A stretch of 64,000 bases of DNA from Hymenopus coronatus (GCA_030762935.1 CM060888.1:120601468-120665467), one strand, 5' to 3'; counted from the first letter of the stretch, positions 22,722-33,329 are shown. Notes: generated from the letters alone by a model not told the origin. Translations and numbers: made by a program.

Positions 22722-23292
22722 AATATTAATATTAAGTGCAATCCAGATCAATCAGAATACGAAAGCAATAAATAACACAACACCATAAGTTAACGATATT
22801 ACGTTGCAAATAGAACATGTTAAGATGGTATAAAAAGATGATAATAGAATAACAGAAAGCTGTGAAATCCAAAATCATCTCAGAAGTCCGCACGAAGAAA
22901 AGCAGGTCACAACTCATAGCAAAAGATAAGAAAAGCTACATACCTTGGTTAAATTAAAATACAATCTAAACATTAGCAGGTTCTTCAACAATACCGCTTA
23001 AAAAAAGATAGTATAACAAAAAATGACAACAAATAATACTTCAATATTACAGGACCCTTAAGTAGCTATTGTTAAAATGTGTACTGGAATTCTGTAAAAC
23101 TGCAAGTCTGAAGAAATTAACATTATTGCTTCGTCAACGTATGGTCTTCGTTCTATGTCTGTCGATGCTGCACTTACATGACATTCGTTAAAATCGTGGA
23201 AAATGGAAAATAAATGATCTTATATTTATTACAAGAAATTATTTCATATTGATAATACGAATAATGTTACTGAATTTCTATTACGCACATAC
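22722..23292. other. Single-copy DNA, no feature seen
   Basis: No repeat copies or exon-like segments recognised. It would be intron if the exon at 23293-23397 is real. Confidence 0.4.
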
Positions 23293-23397
23293 TGGTCTTA
23301 ATGAAACCTCGCCCCAAACTTCAGACTTCATGTCCTCAGATAATAGACCCTCCTGAACCACTCCACAGCAGGCATTTACTTCCAAACGGGCATTTAC
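23293..23397 (-). CDS. Candidate internal coding exon, product unknown
   Basis: On the minus strand a strong acceptor (pyrimidine-rich TTGTTTTCTTTTTACAG) ends at 23398 and a donor GTATGT begins at 23292. Between them lie exactly 105 bases, 35 codons open in one frame with both ends in phase 0. The translation begins VNARLEVNACCGVVQ and ends SEVWGEVSLRP, a balanced composition unlike the surrounding AT-rich translations. The frame stops just past the donor, as expected for an intron. I do not recognise the protein. If real, the gene runs on the minus strand with large repeat-filled introns; neighbouring exons were not identified with confidence. Confidence 0.45.
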
Positions 23398-24069
23398 CTG
23401 TAAAAAGAAAACAACAGCATTAGCATGTTTTATTTACTGTTCAGGGTATTATAGGTATTCTTCAGTGACTAAAATTATAAAATTGTATGGGAAGAATGCA
23501 ATCTCATAACATGGATTTATTATTGTGCACACATTTATCCACCACTCTTAAAAGTAATAAAATACATGAATTTAATCATCATTAGTCTCAAAGGCAATTA
23601 AATCTTACAGCAGCATCTACTTCACTGCTTTCACAGTGCCACCTTCTGTATGAGGTCCACAACATCCCCTAAGTGTTCAACTTGGGTATTCTAGATAGGA
23701 AGTAAAGGGTCGGATGAACAAGATGAGTGCATTGTCAGCGGAGATAGCTTTTGGCAGTGTCCCATCCAACACCGTAAGAAAATTTACAATATTAGAATAT
23801 GAGACAAACACGTACTTAGGAAAAACCATTGCTAAGGCTTAGTAAGTAATGTCCAGACCTAAAATTTAGCGTTTAATCATCAATTAGCTGAATTCGAATC
23901 AGAATTACAGACCATCGAAGTTTCAGAAACAAGAAGAAAGCCGCATGCTATGGCAACTGAAGGCCTTGTCCCGATGGCCATTTACATATTCCCTTAGGAA
24001 GTCTTCGCGAGTACGGATTAAGTCACACAATTTACGCATATAATGGTTATTAATACATCATTACAAATA
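23398..24069. other. Non-coding or decayed DNA, no confident feature
   Basis: On the minus strand at about 23640-23800 a frame with a frameshift reads like VLDGTLPKAISADNALILF followed by VEHLGDVVDLIQK. This could be a decayed coding sequence, but no family is recognised. On plus, 23887-23998 holds a 37-codon open stretch of unclear meaning. Confidence 0.3.
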
Positions 24070-25219
24070 CAGTTGAACCTGTTTTATACGCAACCCAGTT
24101 GTAAGTAATTCGAATTTATACGTAAATGTTCGTATGTCCCGGCAAAATGTAATTTAGAAATCTGTTAACAGAACCTTATTTATACGTAATGCATTTATAC
24201 GTAATTCGCTGTTATACGTATTAAATTTCAGTGATATACAACTCAGTTTTAAGTAATTATAATCAACATAGGCATACACTATCTTAAAAGAAACTCTAAG
24301 AGTATTCCTTATCTCTGTTGACAAAGACGCAGGCTGAGCGGTCAGCTTTCGGCCTCGAAAACAGAAGACAGTAGTAATACGTTTGCTGGTAGAGCGCGAC
24401 AATGCAGCAACAAACGAGAAGTAAAGATAAAAATGTTTGGTATCTGGTGTTTATTGTTGAACAGCGGTTTGTCTTTCAGTTATCAGTTGCTTTTAATCAG
24501 CCATGGAGAACAGAAAAAAGGTAATGTTATACGCTAGATCAGAAAGTGAAATCCATACGAGAAGTGGAGCTTAATCCACACAAAACCAAAACCCAAATTG
24601 CCTCAGACTTAGGAATTGTTTACTCCACGCCATGTACATCCATCAGTAACAAAAATGTTATTTTGGATGAGTTTTTAAAATTGGGTGCCAAATCAACAAA
24701 ACGCAGCCGTCAGCAGGAAGGGAGATATGCTGATTTGGAAATGGCACTTTTCACATGGTTCCAGCAGCTCTACCAATTAGTGGCGACATGCTGAAAACAA
24801 AAGCGATAGATTTAGCTAAAATAATGAACATCACGGATGGTTGCAAGGATTTAAAGATGTGAGTGAAGTGAATTGTTAAGTGCAAAAATGTGTGTAAGCG
24901 TTGCATCAGTGCTAAAAGTGGTAGTGAAAAAGCTCTAAAGTCATTAATATGTTTGCAAAATGAGTTTATGCACTTAGTGCAAGAAAAGTGAAACAATCTA
25001 AATTAACTGATTTCTTTAAAGCAGGACCAATTTCAAAATAATGTTTTCTTCGTACGTATCTTTTTTGTTTGTAAAATTTCGCACATGTAGGCCCACTGTT
25101 TTGCCCTTTTTTTATTTTAATATCTATGATGCATTATCAAAATCTCAGTTGTAAGTAATTCTGAGTTACAAGTAATCTTCTCCGGTTTCCTTGACGTACG
25201 CATAAATCAGGTTCAACTG
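24070..25219 (+). mobile_element. Tigger-like (pogo group) transposon, internally deleted
   Basis: The terminal inverted repeats CAGTTGAACCTG (24070-24081) and CAGGTTCAACTG (25208-25219) are perfect over 12 bp and flanked by TA on both sides (24068-24069, 25220-25221), the target duplication of Tc1/mariner-pogo elements. The subterminal word CAGTTGTAAGTAATTC occurs near both ends. The 1150-bp length is about half of an autonomous Tigger. The internal frame keeps the N-terminal DNA-binding part and the very C-terminus of a transposase but no DDE catalytic core, so it could only move in trans. Confidence 0.88.
24503..25041 (+). pseudogene. Tigger-like transposase, core deleted
   Basis: Starts MENRKKVMLYARSESE at 24503. 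After a frameshift it reads VELNPHKTKTQIASDLGIVY (first helix-turn-helix, CENP-B N-terminal/psq type), then LEMALFTWFQQL (24736-24771). After another shift comes LPISGDMLKTKAIDLAK, the second HTH motif seen in CENP-B and Tigger. The region that should hold the DDE nuclease is absent. A C-terminal part follows (GSEKALKSLICLQNEF, then shifted KVKQSKLTDFFKAGP) and ends in TAA at 25039-25041. The KQSKLTDFFK-type end is typical of Tigger transposases. At least three frameshifts plus the deletion make it non-functional. Confidence 0.75.
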
Positions 25220-26329
25220 TAGTATTACGACTAAAATTGTTGTCCTTGATGCAGTTACTCCCAAACGTATTGAAATACAGTTAAGGTGTCGCACACTTAT
25301 AAAGAATAGCATTTATTTTCAAATTCATGCTAAAATATATTTTATATGCACAATTCAGTATTTTTGGAATCACACAGCGGGCTTTTCACATCAATATAAA
25401 GCATTTTAAATAAACTAAAGCTCAGAGTCAGGCAGTTACTTAATAGAGGTTCAAAATTTTCATTACAAAGTTCCATTCTTATAGAATGCCTAACCGGCGA
25501 AGCATTTTGTTTTCGTTGGTGACAGCGACCGCAAATGCGGCTTATCTCTATTTCAGCAGAGCACCATCTGAATGAAATGGACCACCACCAGTGTTATTAT
25601 TTTGAAAGGAGAGGTAGGGATTCAAGGGTTTGATTACTTTCTGCACGGATGCTCCCAATATTCCGGCTTCATAAAGATTCCTGGACAGGAAGCTTTTGCT
25701 ACTACCTCATCAGAAGTTTTGGTACTCCTAGTTTAATGTTACTGTTCTTAAAGTACTAAGAAAAACCATGAAGTGTATTAGTATCGAATAGCTAATTATG
25801 ACTACTGAATCAAAAGATGAAAAAGGAAAACGAGGGAAAAAGTAGCCAGGAGAGGTGAGTTAAAAAAGAAAAGAAAGCAAGAAGATGGTGACTGTAGCTC
25901 ACATTTGAACAATTTCAGATTGAATATTTAATATCACTACTTGAGTACCTAACAAATAACGAAAGAATTAAAACAGTTGATTCGGAAAAACGGCTACGTC
26001 ATTGCGGAGTCGGGAACTGCTTTGCAGTAAGAACGTTCGGGACTGAAATTGTTATTGAAACATACTCTATTGTTCCATCTCTCAGCTTAGGTGGTAAATC
26101 ATGAACATTAATTATACAATTCCCACATAGTGATACGAGGCAACTGCTTGGAAAGCGCTGCTCCCTCACTCGTGTCGAAATTCCGATTGAGCCTACTTGA
26201 AAACGAATATATAATTTCTTTAGTTGTAGATATTACACAAATAACTAATTTCTCAAAAAAAAAAAAAAAAAAAAAAGTTGATGTTCTCTACAAGATATTC
26301 CTATAACGGTTTATGTATATTATTTGAGA
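25220..26329. other. Mostly single-copy DNA; A-run at 26257-26275
   Basis: Contains a somewhat GC-richer patch at about 25480-25720. A minus-strand open stretch there (about 25640-25725, reading like TSDEVVAKASCPGIF) lacks a good acceptor and is not called. Only the A-run is clear otherwise. Confidence 0.35.
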
Positions 26330-26990
26330 TCAAAGTTTACAGAAATATCTTATTACACATTTGTTTTGTAGGTGCGAGGAGAATAAAGTAGGCTTAAGCG
26401 ATAGTAAAATAGTTTAAAAGCACGTCAAGGCTATGAAACACTGTTCTTTTCTTTGCATAACCACGAGAAAATATATGAATAACAATTCAACAGATGAAAC
26501 AAATTATTTGACCATTCAAGTAAATAATAAAGAATATCATAGAAATGGTTAATGATACCAAACTATCTGATATAAAATCAGACCTCTTGGCATTGCAAGT
26601 CATTCAGAATAAAGAGAACTTTAAAGGCTATTTTCACAAAATTCCAGATATGCATTTTTCATGTAAATGTCTTATACATATGGAATTTGAATAAAAATCG
26701 TTAGAGCTGTTTTTGAGAAATGAAAAAATTGCCAACATTGTTTTCTATATAGAAGATAATATGGAGTGGCGGAATTTTCTTTAAAATCTTCGTGTCACGT
26801 CCTTGGAAGACGCCAAATTTACATAAGAAGAAAGAGGAAAATAAAAAAAGCATGAGAACTTGTTCTAAAATGTTTTGTATGTGTGGTCATTGGATAGGCG
26901 GAAGGATGGATGACCGAAGACGTATAGTATCGATCTCTTGGGTGGAATACAATACTTTTTTTACTCACTATGGGTTAAGTAGTAGGGCAA
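26330..26990 (-). mobile_element. R1 repeat, strongly diverged reverse copy
   Basis: R1 order is preserved (TAGGCTTAAGCGATAGTAAAAT, TCATTCAGAATAAAGAG, CGTTAGAGCTGTTTTTGAG, AATCTTCGTGTCACGTCCTTGG, TTGGGTGGAATACAATAC), but with many substitutions. The microsatellite segment is replaced by unrelated sequence around 26820-26920. An older copy than its neighbours. Confidence 0.7.
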
Positions 26991-27227
26991 AGTCGGATAA
27001 GTTGACAAGTAGTCTAAGATGACGAATTGAGGGGGTCAGTGAAACAGTGGTCTAACCCATCTTTTTAAAAAATGGATCATAACTCAGTTAAACACACCTG
27101 GTTTCTTTGAGAATAACAAAAACGTAATTTTAATCGAACTGATTGTTCACTGACACTTTTCCAGATTATTACACAACAACACATAGAGTACTGTTAACAT
27201 AATGTTGAGATATACCTAACAATTTTT

Positions 27228-27363
27228 ACTTTCTCCATACGCACTATGTACATAGTGTATAGAGAAAGTATTGCACTCCACCAAAAATTCGATACCGAGA
27301 TTTCACCGGAAATATATGTTTTAGGGTCCCCAATATCCAAAAAAAAAAAGCATTTTCACAAAA

Positions 27364-27408
<45 letters not shown>

Positions 27409-28098
27409 CACGATAACTCAAAAACGAAAAGTCGGTAAAATATCAAACTTGGTATTTAAGTTTAGTATCTTCCAGGGATGCGATACGAAGATTTTAAGAA
27501 AAATCCCCCCATCCCCAACTACCCTTTACATTGAACTTTTTTCGAACATTTTGATTTTCTCAAAAATGGCTCTAACGATTTTGATTAAAATTTCGGATAT
27601 TAAACACATTTACCTGACAAATGAAATGTATATCTTGAATTTTCTGGGAATAGTCTCTGAAAAGTAGTTTATTCTGGATGAATTTTACTAAATTTTGAAT
27701 AACTGATAAACCGTAAAAGATGGACAAAAACTTATTACACAAAAAATGTAGAGCACTTTAAAACACACAATTTATGTTATATACATTTTTTTCGTGGAGT
27801 TCGTCGTTTTTGTGACATTCCTTATTTTTGGTTTCTGCTATGAAAAACGTATACTTTTCTCATACAGGAACTTTCAACTCCTATCCATATAAACAAAGGA
27901 ACTTCATTGACATAGCAACCAGCTTTTGACTATCACTTTAACCTACGGTTGTCCCTTATTTCGTTTCTACTTACAAGGAAGCGAGAAATAAGACTATTTC
28001 TGCTAAGTTTTTCTGATTTAGTAAATAAAAGTATAAGCTTTTTAAGAATTATTTGTTGCAGGGATATGGAGAAAGTCATGTGAATGGTACACATCAGA
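27228..28098 (+). mobile_element. R1 repeat, complete forward copy with (GT)n
   Basis: 871 bp from ACTTTCTCCATACGC to GGTACACATCAGA, flanked by TTTTT on both sides. It contains an 11-bp A-run, (GT)n at 27366-27407, the conserved body and the tail hairpin. With the copy at 63120 it is one of the best reference copies. Confidence 0.9.
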
Positions 28099-28593
28099 TT
28101 TTTATTAGTGTGATGCAAATCTTTTTCTGGGTTACACCACTGTTGCGCTGACCCTCTCAATTGCTAATTTCTCCAAAAACTCTATAGATGGCGCGACGTG
28201 CACTATGGTGCTGCCTCCTTAGAACGTCTCTGCAAGTATGACACTTGAGCTAGACTCGTTTAGATATTTTGTTGAGTTGAGAATGGAGGTTTGGAAGCGG
28301 ACGCTGTTTTTGTTACAATTTTTCCTAAAGCAAAAATAAGCTTCATGTAAGTAATGCTTTTATATTAATACATATTAGGTCTTATATATTTAAATGTGCT
28401 TTGATATAGGTTTAATGCAATTGTTTTCCGAGATTTCGTGCGCACTGAAGTTTGTAACCAAAATGTTGACCAAGGTTAAGATGAATTTTGCAGAGGCTAG
28501 ATAGCGAATTCATCTTTCCCTTCTCTGTCTATTGCTATTCTTTCAATTGCTTTGATATTGTATTATCGTGTCATTTTAATTGCCGGCTAAGTA
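28099..28593. other. Single-copy DNA, somewhat GC-richer near 28180-28340
   Basis: Contains AGATGGCGCGACGTGC near 28187, a short frame starting ATGGAGGTTTGGAAGCGG near 28284, and a donor-like CAT|GTAAGT near 28345. This could be a 5' exon, but nothing links it to a product. Confidence 0.25.
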
Positions 28594-29150
28594 ATGAACA
28601 TGGAGAAAGTGAATATAAGGAAGACAAATAGACAAAAATGGAGCAAGGAATCAATGAGAGAGGCAGTACAGCACTCCCTGAAGCTCGTACAAAAGTGTAC
28701 AGAAGATGTAAGGCGTGATTTTGTTCATGTTTAAATACATTTAGAAGTTTCATTTTATGCTAGTATTTGATCTATACCTATACTTCATTGAAATATAATT
28801 AAAACGATGACATTTTTGTCGTTCAATGTTTTGATAATCTCACAGTAGACAGAATATCTCATTTCAGGATTTTCCACAAAATGCGGGAAGATTCAATAAT
28901 AGTTTTAATGATGACTAGTTGCAAGAATTGCAGCAATGTCATCGATTTGAACAGAAGAGCTTTTTGACTAATAACTGATTTCGCTCGAACTGTCTATGAC
29001 TATGCTGAATTTAGGAAATAGAACAAGCTGCTATTGTTACTCATAATTAGCACTCCAGTGAAATAGGTATTTTTTGAAGAGAGACAAAGAAAAGAAGATA
29101 AGGAGGGAAAAAAAAAACAGCAAAAAGAACGCGTGGGTTCATATTTAGTC
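28594..29150 (+). pseudogene. Decayed pogo-type transposase (psq and CENP-B HTH)
   Basis: The first part reads MEKVNIRKTNRQKWSKESMR followed by EAV, a typical psq-domain start. After a frameshift come TKVYRRCKA and FCSCLNTF, matching the end of the psq helix-turn-helix. About 110 bp later, shifting frames read AGRFNNSFNDD, LQELQQCHRFEQKSF and LITDFARTVYDYAEFRK, with the order GRF, E..F.LT..DF and YDYAE found at the start of the CENP-B-type HTH in pogo/Jerky-like transposases. Numerous stops and shifts are present. No terminal inverted repeats were found, and the catalytic domain is not visible. The remnant may instead come from a domesticated gene of that group. Confidence 0.55.
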
Positions 29151-29261
29151 AAACTGGGGTTTTAAGTAAATTTACTGTCATATAAAATAACTCCTACGTG
29201 ATGAAATTCCAGCACAACGGCGGCACTGATATGATTCTGGCAATTGACAGCGTCGTTAACA

Positions 29262-29535
29262 AACAATATACATATTGACTGCGAGCTGACTGCTCACCCG
29301 GAGGTCCCGGGTTCGATTCCTGACTGGGGCGGCGAATTTTTCTTTAGCCAGAATTATTCCCTATCCCCCACAGAGTCTGGAAGTATGTTTGTGAGAATGA
29401 ATGTGTGTGTTTGAAGAAGTTAAAATGATTTAAAGCCTACACCTACAGATAACGAGTTATTTCAAGTGCATAAGTCCCCGATATGACCTTAGACGTTAAA
29501 AGGGTCTATATAAAACAAACAATAATAGATAAATA
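29262..29535 (+). mobile_element. SINE family D, 5'-truncated copy
   Basis: The retained head starts TGCGAGCTGACTGCTCACCC with a B box (GGGTTCGATTCC). The body is GGCGAATTTTTCTTTAGCCAG, ATTATTCCCTATCCCC, CACAGAGTCTGGAAGTA and GATATGACCTTAGACGTTAA, and the tail is A-rich. The full-length relative is at 36426-36720. Confidence 0.85.
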
Positions 29536-29999
29536 AAAATACGCAGAAGAGCAAAATGTCTCTTTGCAATATGGCACCCGAGAGCTTAATAACGTTGTTT
29601 TCAAATGTAGTTTAGGAAATACGAGTATCTAGTACTTTGAAGACAGCTGACATAGTGACGCGTCCAGTCGCGCCGAAGCCACTCAGTAAATGCACGTGGG
29701 AGTTTGGCTGGCCAGAGGGAGGATGCCGGATTCCCGACACTACTTCATCACTGCCTTGCCGTGTGCGTCCCTTTGGGTGCATGAGGCTTCCTGATGCCTT
29801 TAATGTTCTGAGGGTTTCATTGGTCATTAACTAAAAACACTCCGCCAAACTACCTTACTGCGGCATTTCGATACAACCAACTTGCCCTCCTCGTTTCTTG
29901 CTAAACAATGCAGTCTTGGCGCGCGCAAGCACATGCACACATGCACGTGATTAAAGTATTGGTATTTATCAAGCAGATGTGTAGTAAATTACTGAGGCA
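29536..29999. other. Single-copy DNA with a GC-rich patch
   Basis: A GC-rich stretch at about 29640-29800 holds overlapping frames of 65-71 codons on both strands with no recognised motif. No repeat family in this window matches it. Confidence 0.3.
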
Positions 30000-30340
30000 A
30001 TAGATAGGTAGAGTCAGACTGAAACTTCAATTAAGGACCGCGCCGTGGCCGAGTGGTTACACCACTCACCTCTCACCTAGACGGCCTGAGTTTGATCCCA
30101 AGTGACCGCATGTGAGATTTGTGGTGGACAAAGCGGCACAGGGCCGGGTTTTCTCCGGCTTCCCCCGCATCGCATTCCACCGGTGCTCCATTTCATTCCC
30201 TATATCACCAGTGGCATCGCCTGCGTTAAAATACTACCCAAAAAACGGTTCTCCCGGTTTCTAGCCAGTTGCTCTAACCACTGAACTACCATGTCAATGT
30301 GCCGACAAGGCACTAAATTCAACTGACTCGTAGGTTTCTT
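30000..30340 (-). mobile_element. SINE family B copy split by a SINE C insertion
   Basis: The left piece (about 30000-30035: GATAGGTAGAGTCAGACTGAA) is the family B body in reverse. The right piece (about 30249-30340) has the reverse tRNA-like head CTAGCCAGTTGCTCTAACC and CACTGAACTACCATG followed by TTCAACTGACTCG. SINE C sits between them, so C inserted into B. Confidence 0.7.
30038..30247 (+). mobile_element. SINE family C, tRNA-derived
   Basis: The head GCCGTGGCCGAGTGGTTA is a clear type 1 tRNA (Ser/Leu-like) A-box region, followed by a degenerate B box GAGTTTGATCCC. The body is GTGACCGCATGTGAGATTTG, GTGGACAAAGCGGC, a GCCGGGTTTTC stretch, CACCGGTGCTCC, ATATCACCAGTG and GCATCGCCTGCG. The anticodon arm is largely absent, as in the related copy at 53785. 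Confidence 0.85.
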
Positions 30341-30432
30341 AGTACGGGAGATCCGTGGTTCAAATCTCGGTTGTGGTATTGAATTTTTCAGTCTGACTCT
30401 ACCTTCCTAACTTCTGTCCTGCACGCGGATCG
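30341..30432 (+). mobile_element. SINE family B, head fragment
   Basis: TACGGGAGATCCGTGGTTCA with a B box, then TTGAATTTTTCAGTCTGAC, TCTACCTTCC and TGTCCTGCACGCGG. Opposite orientation to the adjacent B copy, giving a head-to-head arrangement. Confidence 0.75.
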
Positions 30433-30929
30433 TGAGGAAAAAAAATTAATACTGAGTATTATTTACTAGTAATCTCTTTTATTTATAAACTGTTTGCATT
30501 TAACTCATAAATTCATTTTATCATTAGAATTCCCAACTATTTATCTACTATGGAGGAATTATAGCACCTAACCCAAACTTTCGTTACAATAGCTTTACTG
30601 AACATTTACTTTCTGAGATTCTTTTACTAAACAATTAGAAGTTATCTCGAACCATTTTGACCAAATATAGATTGACAAGGGATTAAAAAGAATATCTTGA
30701 AATGTGTACAAAGAGCCTTATTCTGTTTGAAATTTATAAATCGGAGAAACTTGAAATAACAGGTTATAACAGGCATGTTCATAGGCAAATCTTGTGAGTT
30801 AATCACCTCATAATGTAATTCCCCCACTCCAGTCAAGGATAGGAAATGGTGGTGGGTCACACATACTTTCATACATATCTAAGTGCATTGGTGTGTATGT
30901 GTGTGTATGCTTCCCGCCCCCCCCCCCTC

Positions 30930-31053
30930 TTTTTTGTGCCTCAGAAGCCTTCTTCATTCTGGATGAATTTTGTATGAGCAAGACGCAGATACAATAATAA
31001 CTTTTTAAAATAATATTATAAGAGTAAAAAAAGTCATATGAGTGCAACACATA
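30930..31053 (+). mobile_element. R1 repeat, small decayed forward fragments
   Basis: CTCAGAAGCCTTCTTCATTC then TGGATGAATTTTG match the R1 body, and AAAAGTCATATGAGTGC with AACACATAC resembles its tail. The intervening part is lost. Confidence 0.45.
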
Positions 31054-31085
31054 CTTTCGTTTTTACCACGTATTATGCGCTACAT

Positions 31086-31190
31086 AGGTCGCCTCCTTAG
31101 CGCGGTGGTAGCGTTGCTGCTTACCTAGCAGGAGACCTGAGTTCGATTCATTCAAGGGATTCATTGTTCTACCTCGGAAAGCATTCAATA
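31086..31190 (+). repeat. tRNA-like sequence, probable SINE head
   Basis: GCCTCCTTAGCGCGGTGGTA with TTGCTGCTTACCTAGCAGG and B-box-like GAGTTCGATTC. It resembles a tRNA, but the T arm does not pair (TGAG against CATTC), and only four standard pairs form in the anticodon stem. Called a tRNA-derived element and not a tRNA gene. Confidence 0.5.
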
Positions 31191-31308
31191 GATATCAGTA
31201 TTCTTTCACTATTAACAATCCTATTAACTGTACAGTGCAGCATGTAATTCTTGTAATTACAAGTCATTATAGTTCTTAAGAAAGTAAGCAATTTAAGTTA
31301 AATTACTT

Positions 31309-31332
31309 AATATATATGTGTGTGTGTGTATA

Positions 31333-31373
<41 letters not shown>
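31309..31373. repeat. (TG)n/(TA)n microsatellite
   Basis: Compound dinucleotide tract: TATATG, (TG)n, then an almost pure (TA)n of about 40 bp. Confidence 0.95.
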
Positions 31374-31375
<2 letters not shown>

Positions 31376-32049
31376 TTATAGTCTTAACCACCATCAAAAC
31401 ATCTTACTATTTAATCAACACTAGAAAATATTTGAAAATGCCTGTATCCTTAACCACGGGTAGGAACTGTGCATCTACTTATTGATATAAATACCAGAAC
31501 GTTCCAAATAATTTCTCCGAAAAATTATTTTTAAAATTCTTTTAACATTCTTGCCCTTCCTTTCTGCTAGTTTGAAATAGATATAATATCACATCGCGTT
31601 TCAAGAAAACGTCCCTAAAGGCCAACCGTGGTCCCAATAAAGACTATGTTAAATTTGCCAAATATGTGTGCCTTTTTCCTAGGAAACTTATTTATAGATA
31701 TAAACTTGAAATATGGAAAGATTAAAAGACAGATCTTCAGATATAGTGTTAATGAGGCATTTAAATTCTGATCAAAAATTTAAAACACACGTTGATTACA
31801 TTAATTTTTACATTTATTTGTGTGGTATCAGAGGTTTATAAAACATGCATGTTATACAGTAGATGTGCTATTTTGTAAAAGGTTGACGTAATCGTCTTAA
31901 AATATAACATATGTGCATTGTGCATTTAAAATCAAATTTACGTGATTTTAGGAGCAAAATGCACACTAAAGAATTGAACAGATCCAAATATAATTATGGT
32001 CTCCCTTGCGACAGTAAAATTAGCATTATTAAGAGGCATGTTGTTTCAA
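31374..32049. other. Single-copy DNA, no feature seen
   Basis: AT-rich, with no repeat copies or exon-like segments recognised. Confidence 0.4.
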
Positions 32050-32208
32050 TGTGTATAGACAGGAGGGTATCTTCTTACATTCAAGAGGTGCCGATTTCAA
32101 ATCCCGGTTACGGGTTTAGGGGTTTTCCCTTATCCTGGGGAAGTTAATTATTCATAAACTTCATGAAGAATTTAAAATTCTGATTGAAAAGCAAAAAAAA
32201 AAAAAAAA
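32050..32208 (+). repeat. tRNA-derived SINE-like fragment with A-run tail
   Basis: Second copy of the element at 2041-2135: AGGGTA, ACATTCAAGAGGTGCC, TTTCAAATCCCGG, then GGGGTTTTCCC. It is followed within about 60 bp by an 18-bp A-run (32191-32208), which could be its tail. Confidence 0.45.
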
Positions 32209-32574
32209 ATACTAAGGGATCAAAAAAGATGTGCCAAGTTTTCGGTCTATTAAAAGTAGGTATAGTAACAACTCCAGCTAAAACTGGAAGGGATAATAAT
32301 GATAAAGTGCATATACATAAGTGTATTAATTATCTCTTTTATGTAATATTAACTAATTTATTTGTTTATTAACATTATTGAATATCGTGGGAAAAAATCA
32401 GAGTAGGTAATATTGAGTATCATTTCACCCATTTCATTTATTTACCGGTATTACATATCAGGTAAAAACGACCTTGCCTAGAGCCTCTACTGCATTTTTA
32501 CACCCGTTTATGAAATCTGTTGTTCTCTTTTTAGGCAATTTTAACGTCCATTCTTACTGCAAATAAACTGTCAG

Positions 32575-32655
32575 GAGGATGATCCTAGGTGGACTTGAAC
32601 CATGGATCTCTCGCTTACGAACACTTACTTTTAACAGTCTCGGCCAACCGTGTTG
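32575..32655 (-). repeat. tRNA Leu/Ser-like SINE head, decayed
   Basis: On minus it reads ACACGGTTGGCCGAGACTGT (A-box region), a short variable-arm-like GTTCGTAAGCGAG and GATCCATGGTTCAAGTCC (B box). The anticodon arm is missing, so it is not a functional tRNA. The sequence at 32656-32870 may be the body of the same or another element. Confidence 0.5.
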
Positions 32656-33329
32656 GACGCCATTGGTTATTATTACATTTTACAGGGCAAGGGAAAATTG
32701 GAAATGTTTGCGACCGAGGATCGAACAAAACAGACAATGTAATCGAAGCAAAAATTTTCCTGCAGAGGATGGAATTATCCCGTCAGACTCCTGTCAGCTA
32801 ATGAGCGTCACCATTCACCAATATCACACCAGTGGGTCGTCTGCGATATAGACCAGATATAATACCCAGGGAGCCACGTCGAGGATCCATCTGGAATTAA
32901 GTTAGCCAAGTGAGCAAGAGACTATCCTCCGAGGAGCGAGGAGACTAATCCCACTAATATTGTCCGGCCCTGTTCCTTCATCATGATCCATCTAACCCTG
33001 CCACAAGACAGCTTCCCGCTCTTTATTTGAAGACGCGACAGAAAGAAATCTATTTCCACATACAATGACCGTCCCATTCTTCTCTACTCTCTCCTATATC
33101 AGCTTTCGTTTTTTAGCAAGACAGGTCCAACCAACATCATCTCAGCTCAGCAAAATTAACTCATTGTATTAATCAAGCGAGACTTTCTTGACTCGGAAAA
33201 TGTTTGAAAAATAACCAATATGTCTAACCTTTTATTAAAATCTAAAAGTGAGACTCATTTATTAAAATTAGTGTACAGAAAATTAAAATGGGTACAACTC
33301 TATACAACTAGCGGTGTTACTTCACATAA
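32656..33329. other. GC-richer DNA, no confident feature
   Basis: The segment 32690-33060 is richer in GC than its surroundings, with words such as TCACACCAGTGGGTCGTCTG, but it matches no other part of the window clearly. No exon is called. Confidence 0.35.

Noticed and set aside
25600..25730. Minus-strand open stretch reading like an exon near a Tigger element
   Set aside because: The putative acceptor lacks a pyrimidine tract and the donor is weak; too short to call.
27228..28098. R1 as a Helitron
   Set aside because: There is a hairpin near an end, but no convincing TC start or CTRR end, and the flanks are T-runs rather than an A/T dinucleotide junction. Not supported without a consensus.
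31086..31160. Possible tRNA gene
   Set aside because: The T arm does not pair and the anticodon stem forms only four standard pairs; better explained as a SINE head. The tRNA-like heads at 41450, 45575, 30040 and 53790 are rejected for similar reasons.
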